Shown here: positions 23,201 through 34,790 of the stretch, one piece after another
How the letters are laid out: each line of letters begins with the position of its first letter
How positions within the stretch are numbered: position 1 is the stretch's first letter
NCBI GenBank assembly: GCA_023614405.1
Contig: CM042684.1
Coordinates: 466,931,650 to 466,995,649 of the forward strand
Length of the DNA: 64,000 nucleotides
DNA from: Avena insularis
Lineage: Eukaryota; Streptophyta; Magnoliopsida; Poales; Poaceae
Reading direction: 5' to 3'
Position numbers and translations under genes: made by a program
Notes under the pieces: model-generated
Databases searched by the model: none
What the model was told of the DNA's origin: nothing
Seen by the model: the letters and a program-made list of their open reading frames with translations, nothing else

Positions 23201-24340
23201 GTGACAACAGTACTGCAGCGGTGTATTGATCCGGAGGAAGGACTTGACATACTCCGGGATATTCACCAAGGGGAATGTGGCCACCATGCCTCCTCAAGGG
23301 CGTTAGTAGCAAAAGCTTTCCGGCATGGATTTTATTGGCCCAGTGCTTTGGAGCAAGCAGAGGACTTGGTGAGAAAATGCAATGGCTGTCAAAGATACGC
23401 CACGAAAACTCACCTACCAATGTCGGAGCTGAAAACTATCCCCATTACATGGCCATTTGCTGTATGGTGCCTAGATATGGTAGGACCATTTAAGCCGGCC
23501 AAGGGAGGGATGACCCATATTCTAGTCATGGTTGACAAGTTCACCAAATGGATTGAGGTGAAACCAATTCAGAAATGTGATGGGGCAACAGCAGTAAGAT
23601 TCCTCAAGGATATTATCCTAAGATACGGCTATCCCCATAGCATCATAACTGATAATGGAACAAATTTCGCTAAAGGATCGTTTGCGAGATTCTGCCAAGA
23701 AAAGAAGATCCGGTTAGATATCGCCTCAGTCGCCCACCCCGTGTCGAACGGGCAAGTGGAAAGATCCAATGGACTGGTATTGTCCGGGATAAAACCCCGG
23801 CTCGTAGAGCCGCTGCAAAGATCAGCAGGGTGCTGGATAGAAGAACTACCAGCGGTACTATGGAGCTTAAGAACAACTCCAAATTGATTAAAAGGCTATA
23901 CGCCATTCGTTCTGGTATATGGGGCAGAAGCTGTATTACTAGCCGGCATAGAGCATGATTCGCCAAGAGTCACCCAATACACAGAAGCCGAAGTGCGCGA
24001 GGCCCGGCAAAATGATGTTGATCTGCTAGAAGAAGCGAGAGAACTGTCCTTGTCTAGATCCGCCATATCTCAGCAAAATCTCCGACGCTATCATAGCCGG
24101 AAAGTAAACCCCCGAGTTTTTTGGGAAGGTGATTTGGTACTCCGGCTAATACAGCGCACTGCTGGCATGCATAAGTTATCCCCTCCATGGGAAGGACCTT
24201 TCATTGTGAGCAAAGCCTTGCGCAATGACTCCTACTATCTTATTGATGCACAGCCCCAGGAAAAGAACAAGGCGGTCAGGTCCGAAGAGGAATCCAAACG
24301 ATCGTGGAACATAGCACTGCTTCGTCCTTTCTACACCTAA
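23201..24340 (+). pseudogene. Integrase of element A
   Basis: The N-terminal zinc-binding part shows GECGHHASS and CNGCQRYA. The DDE core shows WCLDMVGPF, IITDNGTNF and GQVERSNG, with 35 residues between the second D and the E. One TGA at 23885-23887 cuts the frame (TTPN, stop), after which GYTPFVLVYGAEA and the C-terminal LRPFYT continue to the stop at 24338-24340. The enzyme would join the cDNA to host DNA. All catalytic residues are kept, so a single base change may be the main defect. Confidence 0.85.
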
Positions 24341-24921
24341 GAGGTGAATGTATCCGAGCTACTCATACGTCGTTATGTATGTCGGCGATGAGCTTATCAA
24401 TAAAAACTTTGCCACCCTGAGCAGAAACTCGGGGACTGCTACAATACTTGTTTCTCGTTTTTGTATTTTTATGTCGGCTAGGTTAAGTTGCTTATATCTT
24501 AGTTGGATTAGTAATGTGTAAGGACCAAAAACCTAACTCTTCGACTTTGCTGCTGTCCAACACGAATTGGCTTCATGGCAAGCAAGAGAACAAGTTTGGA
24601 ATGGCAAAGCACATGAAAAACGACTAAGGGAAAGAACCTAAGCGGGCCGACATTGATTTTTTGACTAACCCTTAGTTTGTTTTGGACACTAAAACATCGG
24701 ATCATTTTGAGCTAATCTCAAGGTTTCAAGTATTGTTAAGTCAATTTTTTGAACCTTGGACTCATAAGTCGAAAAACAGAATCAAGGTAGACGTGAGCCG
24801 AGTCAAAAATTGGGGGAACAAGAAAACAAAACTCGGGGACTTCGCCCATGATAATCCAGCAATAAAACTTAGTTCAGAACATAAAATTGTAGCACAACCA
24901 AACTAAAGTATTTAGATACAT
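24341..24921 (+). other. Non-coding spacer after pol of element A
   Basis: No coding region is supported here. It separates sense pol from the antisense gene, and copies of 'aactcggggact' occur near 24427 and 24831. Confidence 0.6.
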
Positions 24922-25407
24922 CTACGCCCGGCATTCCGGGGATCTGATAAATATGACCAGTGTTTTCCAAGGAGCAGGAGCAGCAGACGAATCATCCGTC
25001 GATGAAGGAGGTACTTCGAAGTGTGGGGGAGGGGCGCTAGCCTCGGCTTCATCTTCCGGGTTAACCTCACTATTCTCCGGGTCTTCGGACTCATCGCCCA
25101 GTTCGGAGCCCTCACTTTCACTCCCTCCCTCCTCATCTTCAGAGACAACTTCTTCATCAACGGCATCGAGATAACTCGGCCCCTCATTCCAAGCATGGCA
25201 GAAGGAGTACTGGATGAGCTTGTTGGCACAGGCTTTGCAGCGCGCGATCCATTCTGGATCCTTGCACCACTTAGACCCAGTGCGCATGTGAGTGAGCAAC
25301 CCCAGATCAATCCCTTCATACCATGAAATAGCAAATTTCAAGGCAATGTCGGCCCCAGCCCGTGCGACAGATTCACGCCACAGATGCAGCTGCGTGTCAC
25401 ACTCCAT
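24922..25407 (-). pseudogene. Antisense gene, block 5 (C-terminal exon with acidic tail)
   Basis: Residues 1-90 carry GADIALKFAISWYEGIDLG and PEWIARCKACANKLIQY. Residues 95-140 are strongly acidic (SEDEEGGSESEGSEL). It ends IRSPECRA at 24922. This is probably the last exon, although the entry splice site was not proved. Confidence 0.5.
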
Positions 25408-25715
25408 TAATTTGGCTATGAAAGCCGACCTTTCTTTGGAATGGATTCACTGCGCCAAAGGCAGCTGAACATCCGCGTTGCTGCTGGGATAATATTCGCG
25501 CCATGGTTCTTCACTACCTCAAGACGAGCGGTGAGACTCGCCAGTAGATCCTCCGTATTATACGGGATTGGCTCGGCACCAGGGGCAGCAAGAATAGCAC
25601 GTTGTTCGCGGGATTGGTGTGCGGCAGCGGCCCCGAGTGTATCACTCTCTGGAAATGTGCCTAAGAATGAGAAGAAAAATAGTGAACAAAAGGACCAAAT
25701 CCGGAGGAAAGAAAA

Positions 25716-26183
25716 TCAAGCAAGGGTAGAAAATTCACGCGCGATCTGGAAGAGGAGTCGCTGAAGCTCGGAATGGACGTCGGCGCTATGGGCCTGGAGT
25801 TTCTCATATTCGGTAGTCACTGACGTAAGCTTGACGTCGGCTTCCTCCAATAGGCTCTTATCCTTGGAGATTTGCATGGTTAAATGCTCTTTCACCTCGG
25901 CAAACTCCTGGTCGGCCTTCTCCAACTCGGACTTATGGAAGCTCTTAAGCCTCTGAATTTCAGCATTCAGCCGAGTGATCTCTGAGTCCTGGTGTTGGAG
26001 CCGAGCTATCTCTTCATCTTTCTTCTTTAGCTCAGCCTCATGCTTCCCTGCTTGTTTGAGGAAATGAGTCATCATTTCAGGCATGGTGACGCTATCCTCG
26101 AAAGCACCTGCAATAGCATAATGATCCGGAGGACCCAAAGTATAAGTGTCCATCGGATAATGGAAGGAAAATACAACGATCAT
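25716..26183 (-). pseudogene. Antisense gene, block 4 (coiled coil)
   Basis: About 110 residues show a heptad-like pattern rich in Glu, Lys and Leu (ELKKKDEEIARLQHQ, ITRLNAEIQRLKSFHKSEL), typical of a dimerising coiled coil. The block is flanked by intron-like sequence. Confidence 0.6.
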
Positions 26184-26486
26184 GTGGAGGGGACAAATTT
26201 ACCTTTGATTTTAGCAAGGTTTTTCCACATGATTATGTTTTCAGCTTCAACCTCGGCTGCATTATTCGGACAACAAATTCATATGGATCCTAAGAAGTTC
26301 TAATAAACGAATACAGAAGAGGAAGAATGGAAAATTACCCCTCTTTTGGTACTCCACCAGGACTTTACCATAATGCGCGCGAATGTCTTTATAGGAGTCC
26401 AGCAGGCGCTGGAACTCAGCGGATCAGCGGTTAGTGGTAATCTGAAATAAGCAAGGCAATGGGAAAGTTCAAAGGCAGAGTAAAAA

Positions 26487-26951
26487 CAATTCGAACTCTA
26501 CGAGATTTGGGCCAAGTGGAACTTAACCCGGCTCTAGGTGTGTGGATATTCGAAGTCTACAAGATCCGGGCCAAGTGGCACTTAACCCGGCTCTAGGTGT
26601 GTGGATATTCGAAGTCTACAAAACCCGGGCCAAGTGGAACTTAACCCGGCTCTAGGTGTGTGGATATTCGAAGTCTACAAAATCCGGGCCAAGTGGAACT
26701 TAACCCGGCTCTAGGTGCATGGATATTCGAAGTGTATAAGATACGGGCCAAGTGGAACTTAACCCGGCTCTAGGTGTGTGGATATTCGAAGTCTACAGAA
26801 CCCGGGTCAAGTGGAACTTAACCCGGCTCTAGGTGTGTGGATATTCGAAGTCTACAAAACCCGGGCCAAGTGGAACTTAACCCGTCTCTAGGTGTGTGGA
26901 TATTCGAAGTGCATAGGATACGGGCCAAGGGAACTATACCCGACTCTAACT
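26487..26951 (+). repeat. 59-bp tandem repeat array in element A
   Basis: The anchor 'gggccaag' recurs at 26509, 26568, 26627, 26686, 26745, 26804, 26863 and 26922, an exact 59-bp step. Each unit includes 'aacttaacccggctctagg' and 'tggatattcgaagt'. The array lies in an intron-like gap of the antisense gene. Tat elements are known for variable 3' tandem repeats that can seed satellites. Confidence 0.95.
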
Positions 26952-27183
26952 ATATCAAAATTTGATGTCGTTACGAACAAAAACTAGATTCTATAAGAAG
27001 CATCCGACCGAATAACAAGTTATTCCCTCGGAGGCTCGGGGACTAGGCGCTATATCTACAAGTGCTTAGTTATGTAAAACATCAACAACAGAGAAAAAGA
27101 GTTACCTCCATCATCCGGCCAGCTAAGGAAATAGCCTTGGTAGTGGAGTTCATCTGGGCGCTGAACTCGGCTGGGCCGAACTT

Positions 27184-27932
27184 CTACAGCAGATCATCTT
27201 GAGGGTCGGTGAATTCTGCATTGTTCCAGTTCTTCACATACTCGAGGAGCAGCAGACTATAGCTTTTGCCGCTTAGAGAATAGTTCGCCACAAGGCCCTT
27301 CACGTGGGCCTCTCGCCTGGCGGATTGAGCTGCAACTGGGCTGGTATGCAAAACCAGCTGTTGGCTGCCCTCTGACCCAGAAGCGGTAGACCCGGATGAA
27401 GTTCTTTTTGCTGACCCGAAAGCCTTCTTGACTTCACCGGATGAAGGTGGAGGAACTATTTGCAAGATATCTGCCATTGAAGGGGTAGACCCGGAGGGAG
27501 CCGATGGGGCTTTTCCCTTGGGAGGCTTCGTGGAGGCTTTTGTTGCTTCTTTGGTCTTTGGTGCTGGTCTTTGGTCTTCTTCTGGTGTTCTTTGGTCTTT
27601 GGTGATGCTGGGAACACAGGAACAAAAGGACTTGTTGGGGGCAGCGCCGATGAAACTGGCACCTCAAGATTTGGCGTTGAGGCCGAGGAACTAGGGAGAT
27701 CTGGCATCACCGTATCTCGAGCCACCCCACTACCCCCCGCACCGACATTGCCCTCCTCTTGACGAGGTAGGCTCTGGTCAGGCACAACCGTGGAGCCCTC
27801 TTGAATAGGGCTGAGCGGACGAGAATCATCATTGTGGGGGGGGGGAGAGGGACTGCTCCAGAGTGGGGAGGCTATGCCGGAGCCTCTCTGAGGGATATCC
27901 CTAGGAGCTCTGAGAAAAAGAAAAGGCACCAA
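27184..27932 (-). pseudogene. Antisense gene, block 3 (Ser/Pro-rich region and short helical part)
   Basis: The first frame (27932-27456) is low complexity: SPSPPPHNDDSRPLSP, LPSSSASTPNLEVP and a Lys/Gln-rich stretch. A frameshift near 27470 leads to MADILQIVPPPSSGEVKKAF and then SYSLLLLEYVKNWNNAEF, ending at 27184. There is no recognised domain. Confidence 0.45.
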
Positions 27933-28007
27933 GTCAAAAAGAGAGAATCAATAAGAAACAAAGGCAAGCAAAGGAAAAATCCCAAGTATCAGTGCTAAAG
28001 GACTTAC

Positions 28008-28490
28008 TCATCCGCGGTAGGAGGCACCCGAGGTTTGGGCTCCCTCCGAACCGTGCTCTTTGCGGCTGGCTTGGACGAGGGTTTCACCCCAGATTTCTTC
28101 TGCCTCTTCTTGGGCGGCGGCACCTCCGAAGCTGCAGCCAAGGTAGCCGCGCGCTTCTGGGAAGGAGCAGGGGCCGGGCCACCAGTGGCAAGGGGAGGAA
28201 CCTCGTGGACCTAACCGTCTGGGTTAGCTGAACATTCGAACATAGCCAGATACTCGTAAGAGATGGGAACCGGATCAAATACCACTAGGACCTAAACATC
28301 CGAGTCATCGTCGTCTGGCTAATCCCTTAGAGAAGAGGCCTTACCAGCGCTGCATTTGACGACATCTGGGGTAGGCAGGAAGGCCTCCGAATCAGGCTCC
28401 TCCTCATCCTCCTTGGTGCGTTCCGGCAACCACTTGCTCTCCAGCACCTCGCCATCCTCCAGTGGCTGCTGGAGGAATCGCTGAGAACAA
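28008..28490 (-). pseudogene. Antisense gene, block 2 (acidic then basic linker)
   Basis: The minus-strand reading gives LEDGEVLESKWLPERTKED, PDSEAFLPTPDVVKCSAG, a stop, then SEVPPPKKRQKKSGVKPSS and REPKPRVPPTADE. It ends at a consensus donor GTAAGT. The basic run could be a nuclear localisation signal. Two stops lie in the block. Confidence 0.5.
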
Positions 28491-28639
28491 GGCAACAATT
28501 GACAAGTTACAAAAGTGAATCGACATACAGAGAAGATTCGGAGAACAAGAAAAGGAAAATTCACCTTTGGAGGAGGGTTGACCCAAGTAAAGGGCTCAAG
28601 TCCCCACTCCCAATCCTCGGAGAACTCCTTCTACACATT

Positions 28640-29502
28640 GAATATGGACTTAACCCGGCGGTAAACCACCGAGTTATCTAGCTCAATGGAAGAAGTACGG
28701 TGGGGGTCGAGAGGGCCGCTCAAGTAGCAAATCTTGTGGGCTCGCTTCTGGAGGGGGAGACCCGGCTGTAGAGAAAAGTAATCATAATATCCTCCCCTCG
28801 GAGATGCTCCTTGAGCGGCTCCTTGATCTGGCGCTCCACTTGATTCGCTAGGGCCGTGGGCCGCTTCGGAATGCTCTCCCAACATGAGGTATCAGGAGGG
28901 CCAAGGTTGAAGGGGAGCAGCCGTATCAAGTCCTCCTTGGTGGTGTTCCGGACATAGAAGAAAGTCCAGGCCCAGCCCTTGCAGGACTCGAGTCCGGTGA
29001 CCCGGGGGAATACGGAGTTCTTCCTGGGAGAACTGGAGGCGGCGCCGCACTGGGTCAAGTGTTTGTCCTCCGGGGCAAGCTCCTTGTCCGGAACTACGTT
29101 CCTCCGGAGACCAAAGAACTTGATCCAAAGTTCTTTGGTTGGCTAGAGGCCGATGTACCCCTCAATGCCAGAAGAAAAGGAGGACAGAGAAGTAATAGCA
29201 TTTGTGGGGAGCTGATGCGGTTGCAACTTGTACGTAGAAATGAAATCAAAGAAAAAATTGGAAGTGGGAAGGCCGAAGTCGCGCTGGAAATGCGAAAGAA
29301 AGACAACATATTCCCCAAAATTGGGGGAAGGAGAGACTTCACCGGAGGCGAGGCAGCAGGCGACGCCGGCGGGGACGCGGCGCATGGCGCGGAGCCAGTC
29401 CAGGTCCTCCTCACGGACGATGGAGCCGTCCCAGCTGCCGCGCTCGCGGCCCTCTACTCCTTCTTCCTGCTGCGCCACCACCGTTGCTTCCTCTTCTGTC
29501 AT
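28640..29502 (-). pseudogene. Antisense gene, block 1 (Transposase_28-like domain)
   Basis: The block reads MTEEEATVV, then FGEYVVFLSHFQRDFGLP, TSNFFFDFISTYKLQPHQLP, IEGYIGL, stop TAG, PTKELWIKFFGLRR, GLESCKGWAWTFFYVRN, RLLPFNLGPP and IKEPLKEHL. A frameshift near 28785 brings in KRAHKICYLSGPLD and DNSVVYRRVKSIFNV. The pattern 'EYVVFLSHF...GLP...F' with a later 'W..FF.V' is what I associate with this family. The name transposase is historical and no catalytic site is visible. Confidence 0.65.
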
Positions 29503-30249
29503 GATGGATTCGAGGTCTTCAAGAGTGAAATCAGTGTACGAATAACCGGAGGAGGGGAAACGGGAAGCGCAAGGCCCGGTGGTGGAAGTCTGGACTGGGA
29601 ACGGCAGCGCTGGCGCGAGATGCTTCCTGAGCACGGTCGCGGCAGCTGTGGAGCAACAAGAAAATGGCGGCGGTAGCAAGGTTGCGGTGAGAGAGAAAAA
29701 GGCTAGGAGGCGCGGAGAAAATGGAGGAACTTCCCCTGAGAACGCCCCAGGCCCTCTACTTAACCGTGCAGCATGCGTGTCGTGAGATCTTTTGCAGTGG
29801 ATATGCCGCACGCAACGGGCGTGTGCACGATCGACATGACCAATCAGAGCAGGGCCACAGAAAGGGCCACAGGAGCGAACGATCCCATGACGTGACGCAG
29901 TGTTACGGTTAACGAGGCGCTGCAGTGAAGGGACATTTACAGCAGTTATTCCTAACATTGCGACAGTAACCGGCGCATTAAATGCGCGTGGCCCTTAAAA
30001 TGAGGCAAAATGATGATTACCCTCCACGTAGGATGTGGGGAAGCGTACAAGGGAAGGAATGGTAACCCGGATAAGCAAGCAAGAAACCTGGCTAGCGAGG
30101 AATAACTCGGAATGAGCCAAAGGGTCGCAAGATGAGAAACTCCGTGTTATGAGGTAACTCGGCCTAAGAAGCAAAAGATCAGGATATGGGAACCTGATGT
30201 GGCCTTAACAACGAGAAGTTGCTAAGACCGCACCAGCTTTGGGGACTAA
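29503..30249 (+). other. 3' internal end of element A with polypurine tract
   Basis: On the minus strand the first part is the leader of the antisense gene. From about 29830 it is the non-coding end repeated at 1-412. The polypurine-like 'tttggggact' sits at 30238-30247, two bases before the LTR. Confidence 0.75.
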
Positions 30250-31067
30250 TGTTGGGGGGATACCCCCGGGTAGGGTAACACCGGGGTATAAGGGCCGAGG
30301 TAGCCAGGGTACGGCGCGGTCAAAGCAAGTGCTGACCGGGTCACCTCAAGGAAGGCCGAACCATGGTGTGACCTGGCCTGTGGAGCATCTCCTTGACTAT
30401 GGTCCGGCTGGCATAAGCTATATGCCGGCCATGTTTGTCTATCTGTTTTGCAGGTGACTTGGTAAGCCGGATTAGCTATATGCTAGCCGGATTATCTTAT
30501 GGCTTTCAAGAGAAGGAATCCCTCGTTGGTCAAAAGGTGGCTTTATTAGCTGTAGCATGAGCGAAGTAAAGTAAAGAAGAGGACCAACGGGTCAGGGGCG
30601 ACCAAGGTGACGCGGGCAAAGCCGGATGACGTAGCCCGTGTCTGGTGACGCTGAAAGACAAGGATTACGCTGTGGGTTACATCCAAAGCCCGGACGAGCC
30701 GTTAAAGAGAATAAAGAAGCATCTGCTTTAGGCAAGGAGCATATTCGTAGAATATGCTGCCACCTGTGGCCTAGAATTGTAACCCGGGTTCCCCTATATA
30801 AGGAGCACCGGGGCCTCCATAGAAGGGGATCGATCATTCTCTCTGTCTAAGGTAGAACTCTAGGGCTAGTTGGTAGGGAGTAAGAGACATCGTCTCCTTC
30901 TTGCTGAGAGCCTCAAGAGCACTTGTAAACACCATTGATAGAGAAAATATAAGAACTTCCGTGTGTGGAATCACCACGTTCTCCCCCCCCCCCCCCTGGA
31001 TTCCCCTAGCACTCATTGGCCTCATCTTTAGCCTATCCATGGCATCTGCCGTGCCACCACCACGACA
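30250..31067 (+). repeat. 3' LTR of element A
   Basis: It starts TGTTGGGGGGATACCCC and ends CCACCACCACGACA. A TATA-like 'ctatataagg' is at 30794-30803 and a 14-base run of C near 30984. It lacks the terminal duplication seen in the 5' LTR. Confidence 0.88.
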
Positions 31068-31377
31068 AATCCAATCTTGCAAGCAACTCAACGATGAACG
31101 GTGAACCCCATTCCTAAATAGATTAAAGATGTGTAGATAAACCGCATAACTCATACCCTGACACGACAATCCCTCATAAAACATAAACCTTCACGCGAAC
31201 ACACAATTTATTGGATAACCGGCACCGCCACCCATCCCCAGCGGAATGATACATGTTCCCAAGATTACATGCACCTGATAGATAGTAAGTTTAATAAATT
31301 AACGAAAATAGTCCAAAACTGAAATTTGGATGCAGCAATCATCTTCTAGTGTTCTGCCTCCTTACAAAATTTATTCG

Positions 31378-31460
31378 TGGTGCTTTGAGAAAAAAAGTGC
31401 TCTAAAGGCTTGAAAATCGTCTTTTTAAAAGAACAATTCTTTTTTCTCAGAGAGCACCAC
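31378..31460. repeat. Small foldback element
   Basis: The left arm 'gtggtgctttgagaaaaaaa' is inverted as 'ttttttctcagagagcaccac' on the right, with a spacer of about 40 bp. No target duplication was found. Confidence 0.55.
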
Positions 31461-31550
31461 AAATGTCATTTATCCATGCAATGTGTTGCCAACTGAGAAG
31501 TTAAAATCATTGGCTGTTTGTTTTGTTTTTTTGTTAACCTTGGTGCATGA

Positions 31551-31741
31551 GTAATTATCCTATAAGAACGAAAATAGTTTTTTGTCAAAGTCAAACTTTC
31601 TAAATTTTGACCAAATATATTGAAAATAATATGAATATCTACAACACCAACCATAATTAAAATAAAAATATATTTCATGATTTAAGAAAGTTTGACTTTG
31701 ACCAAAAACTATATGCATCCTACTTTAGAAATAAGGGAGTA
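31551..31741. mobile_element. Degenerate MITE (Stowaway-like)
   Basis: The arms 'gtcaaagtcaaactttc' and 'gaaagtttgactttgacc' are inverted around an AT-rich centre. The right end 'ttagaaataagggagta' resembles the termini of grass Stowaway MITEs. The left terminus is degraded. Confidence 0.6.
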
Positions 31742-31927
31742 AGACGTTTAGTGGAGATAGAATAGCATTCTAACTACACCGGCGGTAGCACAAATTAATG
31801 ATCACATTGGTTTGCTCCTGCCTGGTGCACTATATTGGTCAGTTGTACACTTTCTCTTCATGTTAGGTATTTTAATTTTCTTCTTTAGCATTCACGGGCC
31901 TTGAGGGACTAATGAAAAACAATATGA

Positions 31928-32013
31928 TACTACCTTTTGTCCACAATGTGCCTTTTTAGTAAGCTATTTTAGTTTTCTAAAAAGGCTTATATTGTGGAAT
32001 AGAGGAAGTAGTT
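31928..32013. mobile_element. Short Stowaway-like MITE
   Basis: The ends 'ctaccttttgtccacaatg' and 'attgtggaatagaggaag' are inverted, with 'ccttttta' and 'taaaaagg' inside. Total length is about 86 bp and TA flanks both sides. Confidence 0.65.
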
Positions 32014-34790
32014 ACTAGTATAGTATATAGTTCACATATGGTTAATGGTCTCTGCCCTTCGGGGTCGGTCCCCTGATTTTCCCAACCTGGTCTATACCCA
32101 CATGAATATTCCTAGTCCACTATTTCTTTTGCGGGGTTTAAGCCATCCTGAACCATTTTTAATTATCAATAAAAAGCAAAGAAGCAGGATACAAACTCAA
32201 CGGCTACACCATGTAGCACACGACAAAGCTACAACATGTGGCACACAACACAAAATACAGGCGGAAAAACATAAAAGAAACCAGACACAAGTTGATCCTA
32301 CAATACCATCAAGTTTAAAACTTAGGACTCCGTAACAGACCGAGAAGAGCAGGAAGGAGTGCCACTAGGTCAGAGGAAAGGATCTTGTAGCCGAGAAGAC
32401 GCAGAGAAACGAGACCCACTTGATGAGAAAACACTCTACACCTTACAGAGCTAGGAGAGTCATACCTGTTGGCGAACGACATCCCACTACCGAGGTCACA
32501 TCGAAACACCGAGAGCCACATAGATGACCAAAGGTCAGTGTTCCACCGAGACAACTGCTAGAACTCCTCTTGGCCTCGAACAACATCAATCATAGAATGA
32601 GCGATTCTTAGCACAAATAAGCCACAAGGACCTCTAGAGCCATCTAAGGACAACAATCATCGAGTCCTCAACACTGCCATGAACATCCCTAAAAGGAAGT
32701 CAACCATTGATGCAGGAAGGACCAAAGAAACAAGCATGGCACAGAGACACAAAGCGCAGCTCGAAGACCAGGTCATCGGTCACACCCAAGCTAGGAGCAC
32801 CAAAGCTAAACAGGGGACGAGAACCACAATGACGCTTCCATGGAAGGCAGTGGAGCCCTTAGGTCGTCGTCACCAGTGCTGGACAGAGTCTGTACTGAGC
32901 TTTCGCTCATTCCAAATCTCCTCGATAGCCCACCACAAGTAGGAGATGGGTTCCTCCGCGACGCCTCCAGGGAGGATAGTGATGACAGTAGGTGACACCG
33001 CCACCGCGCTTTCGCCTATCTCCATCTTGAATCGGGAAGCACCACACACCCCGACCGCCTAGACACACCTTGCTGAATGGGGCCATCTAAATTGAACGGC
33101 AGTTAGGAGCTTGAGATGGTCCAAGCCCCAATACTAAAAATTTGTGGATCCTACGCAACAAAGGTCATTGGCACCCAAGCTCCAGATTTGGAGAAGGCAC
33201 GGGAAGACATGTGGGCTTGGGTAGGTTGAGGGGCACCAGCGGTGAGGAGAGCAAGCCCCGACTAGAAACTGGCTACCACATGCTCGCTGACGACCAGGAA
33301 CGACGTCATTGATGGAGGTATAGAGGGCGATGTGGGGGCTGCGACTCAAGCTGGAGGACCTAGCGCTAGGAAAAAGTCTCACCCCCGTTGGCCGCCGGCG
33401 GGCTTTACCTCGAGGAGGAGGATGAAGGGGCGGTGGCGGCAAAATTCTTGGGCTTCCACGCGAGTCGCCTCACAGGGAGACGACGCGTCGACGCTAGGTA
33501 CACGGGGGTACATGGGGGTTGCTCTTCTAGTTCACTATTATTTATTATTGATTGTATTTTGTTGTGTCAGATGATATTGTTCTATAAACATCGTTTTTGG
33601 TGGTGTTCCTTGAGAACCCACTCTTGGAGTATAGGTTTTGCATATATGAAAATGGCGTTGTTTTCATGTTGTTTCCTTGTTCAAGGTATTACTCGTACAT
33701 TGATGGTGGCAACGCTCGTATTTGGCTCGCTTCATAGAGGCATCAGGTGTTGCTAACACATCAGTGGCTCATGATGATGCTTGCCACTATCGCTAGCTTC
33801 CTAGAGGCGTCTCTATGGTTGAATCCAGGTGTTGCCAACATCGGTATCTGATGTCGATGGTTGCTACTATGTATCATCCATTGTTTCAATGCGGATTTGA
33901 TGGTTGTATGTTTTCGTTTCTTTTAATACTATAGTTCATTGTGCACTATTATTGTTTCGGTTAGTTCTTTGTATTGTGTCGTTGCGGAGGCAGGGGTGCA
34001 TTTGACATCATATAGGTACTAGTATGTGCACTCGTGCAATGCACGTCTTAGACATGGCAAAGTGATTTTGGTAAGAGGAAAAGGTACAGACTTGCCAACA
34101 TTATGGATGCAAGGCAAAAGAAAACTTGTTAATTGGAAATTCACTTCGGCTCAAAAAGGGTAGATGCACCCATTGTGTAAATACGTATTTCAAAATATCA
34201 TATAATTTCAAAAAAAATACAATCTCACGTGTAGGTCAGACATTTTATGTTCGCACACAAAGTTTCAACGCAAATGAACACCTTTTATGTCTTGTATAAA
34301 AATGAATATATTCGATGTTTCAATATGACTCATTTCACGAGATATTTATTTACCTTTTTACTCAAGTCAATAAATTGTTCTTATTGGACAAAACATTTTG
34401 TGGGCACGATATAATTCTGTCGTTTCCCAAATGGAATGTACAGTGTCCAGAAGCATACACACAATTTTTCTTTCAAATTGTTTTAACATTCCGAAATACT
34501 TCCTAAAAAAACATTCTAAAATACGTTTTATGTTTTTTTATGGGTGTATTCCGAAATACCTGCGAGCCAAGTACCCATCTTTTGGTGATATACATGGACT
34601 AAAACCGATAAAAAGACAACACAAAATGCATCTGATGGGGACCCCACACATTTAATTGTCTACTCGTACTTTTACTTTCTAATTCTCCCTCGCGTGCATA
34701 CTTTTGGGGGTGGCACATCTGTTCTGATCGTGCTGCAACATGGCCCACTGGTATCATCCCATGCATATGCTTCATTTCTAGAGAAGCATG

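Larger units (their letters stand above)
24922..29502 (-). pseudogene. Antisense multi-exon gene of element A (gypsy-associated Transposase_28-like)
   Basis: On the strand opposite gag-pol, coding blocks separated by intron-like gaps run from an ATG at 29502 to a stop at 24922. The order is: an N-terminal domain resembling the plant 'putative gypsy-type transposon' family (Transposase_28), an acidic/basic linker with a nuclear-signal-like PKKRQKK, a Ser/Pro-rich part, a coiled coil, and an acidic tail. A good splice donor (GTAAGT, minus strand) is at 28007-28002. In-frame stops (29143-29145 and near 28640) and frameshifts show decay. Antisense genes downstream of integrase are known in Tat elements such as Grande. 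Their role is unknown. Confidence 0.65.
413..31067 (+). mobile_element. Tat-lineage Ty3/gypsy retrotransposon A, hosting nested B and C
   Basis: The element has two LTRs starting TGTTGGGGGGATACCCC and ending CCACGACA, a primer binding site at 1349 and a polypurine tract before 30250. Domain order is gag, protease, RT, RNase H, second RNase H, integrase, then an antisense gene. The second, archaeal-type RNase H and the RT motif IDYTNLNKACPKD place it in the Tat group of plant gypsy elements (family knowledge). Without B it would be about 14.4 kb. The 5 bases after the 3' LTR are AATCC, but the 5' LTR is preceded by internal sequence instead of a matching duplication. Many in-frame stops and a lost RT catalytic motif mean it is dead. 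Confidence 0.85.
31068..34790. other. Spacer between element A and the MULE
   Basis: About 3.7 kb with no supported gene. It holds three small foldback/MITE-like elements (listed separately) and unclassified sequence. The part around 32160-32330 may be the end of an old retroelement because it begins with a T-rich and A-rich tract, but no family was recognised. Open frames here are short and without motifs. Confidence 0.6.

Noticed and set aside
26487..26951. CRISPR-like regular array
   Set aside because: The 59-bp units are contiguous with no unique spacers, and the DNA is a plant nuclear transposon.
29059..29676. Plus-strand open frame of about 206 codons
   Set aside because: It lies opposite the antisense gene's first block, has no domain, and its composition mirrors the GC-rich minus-strand exon.
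32045..33574. Possible host gene from several frames of 80-120 codons
   Set aside because: There is no domain, start context or splice pattern, and the frames overlap on both strands.
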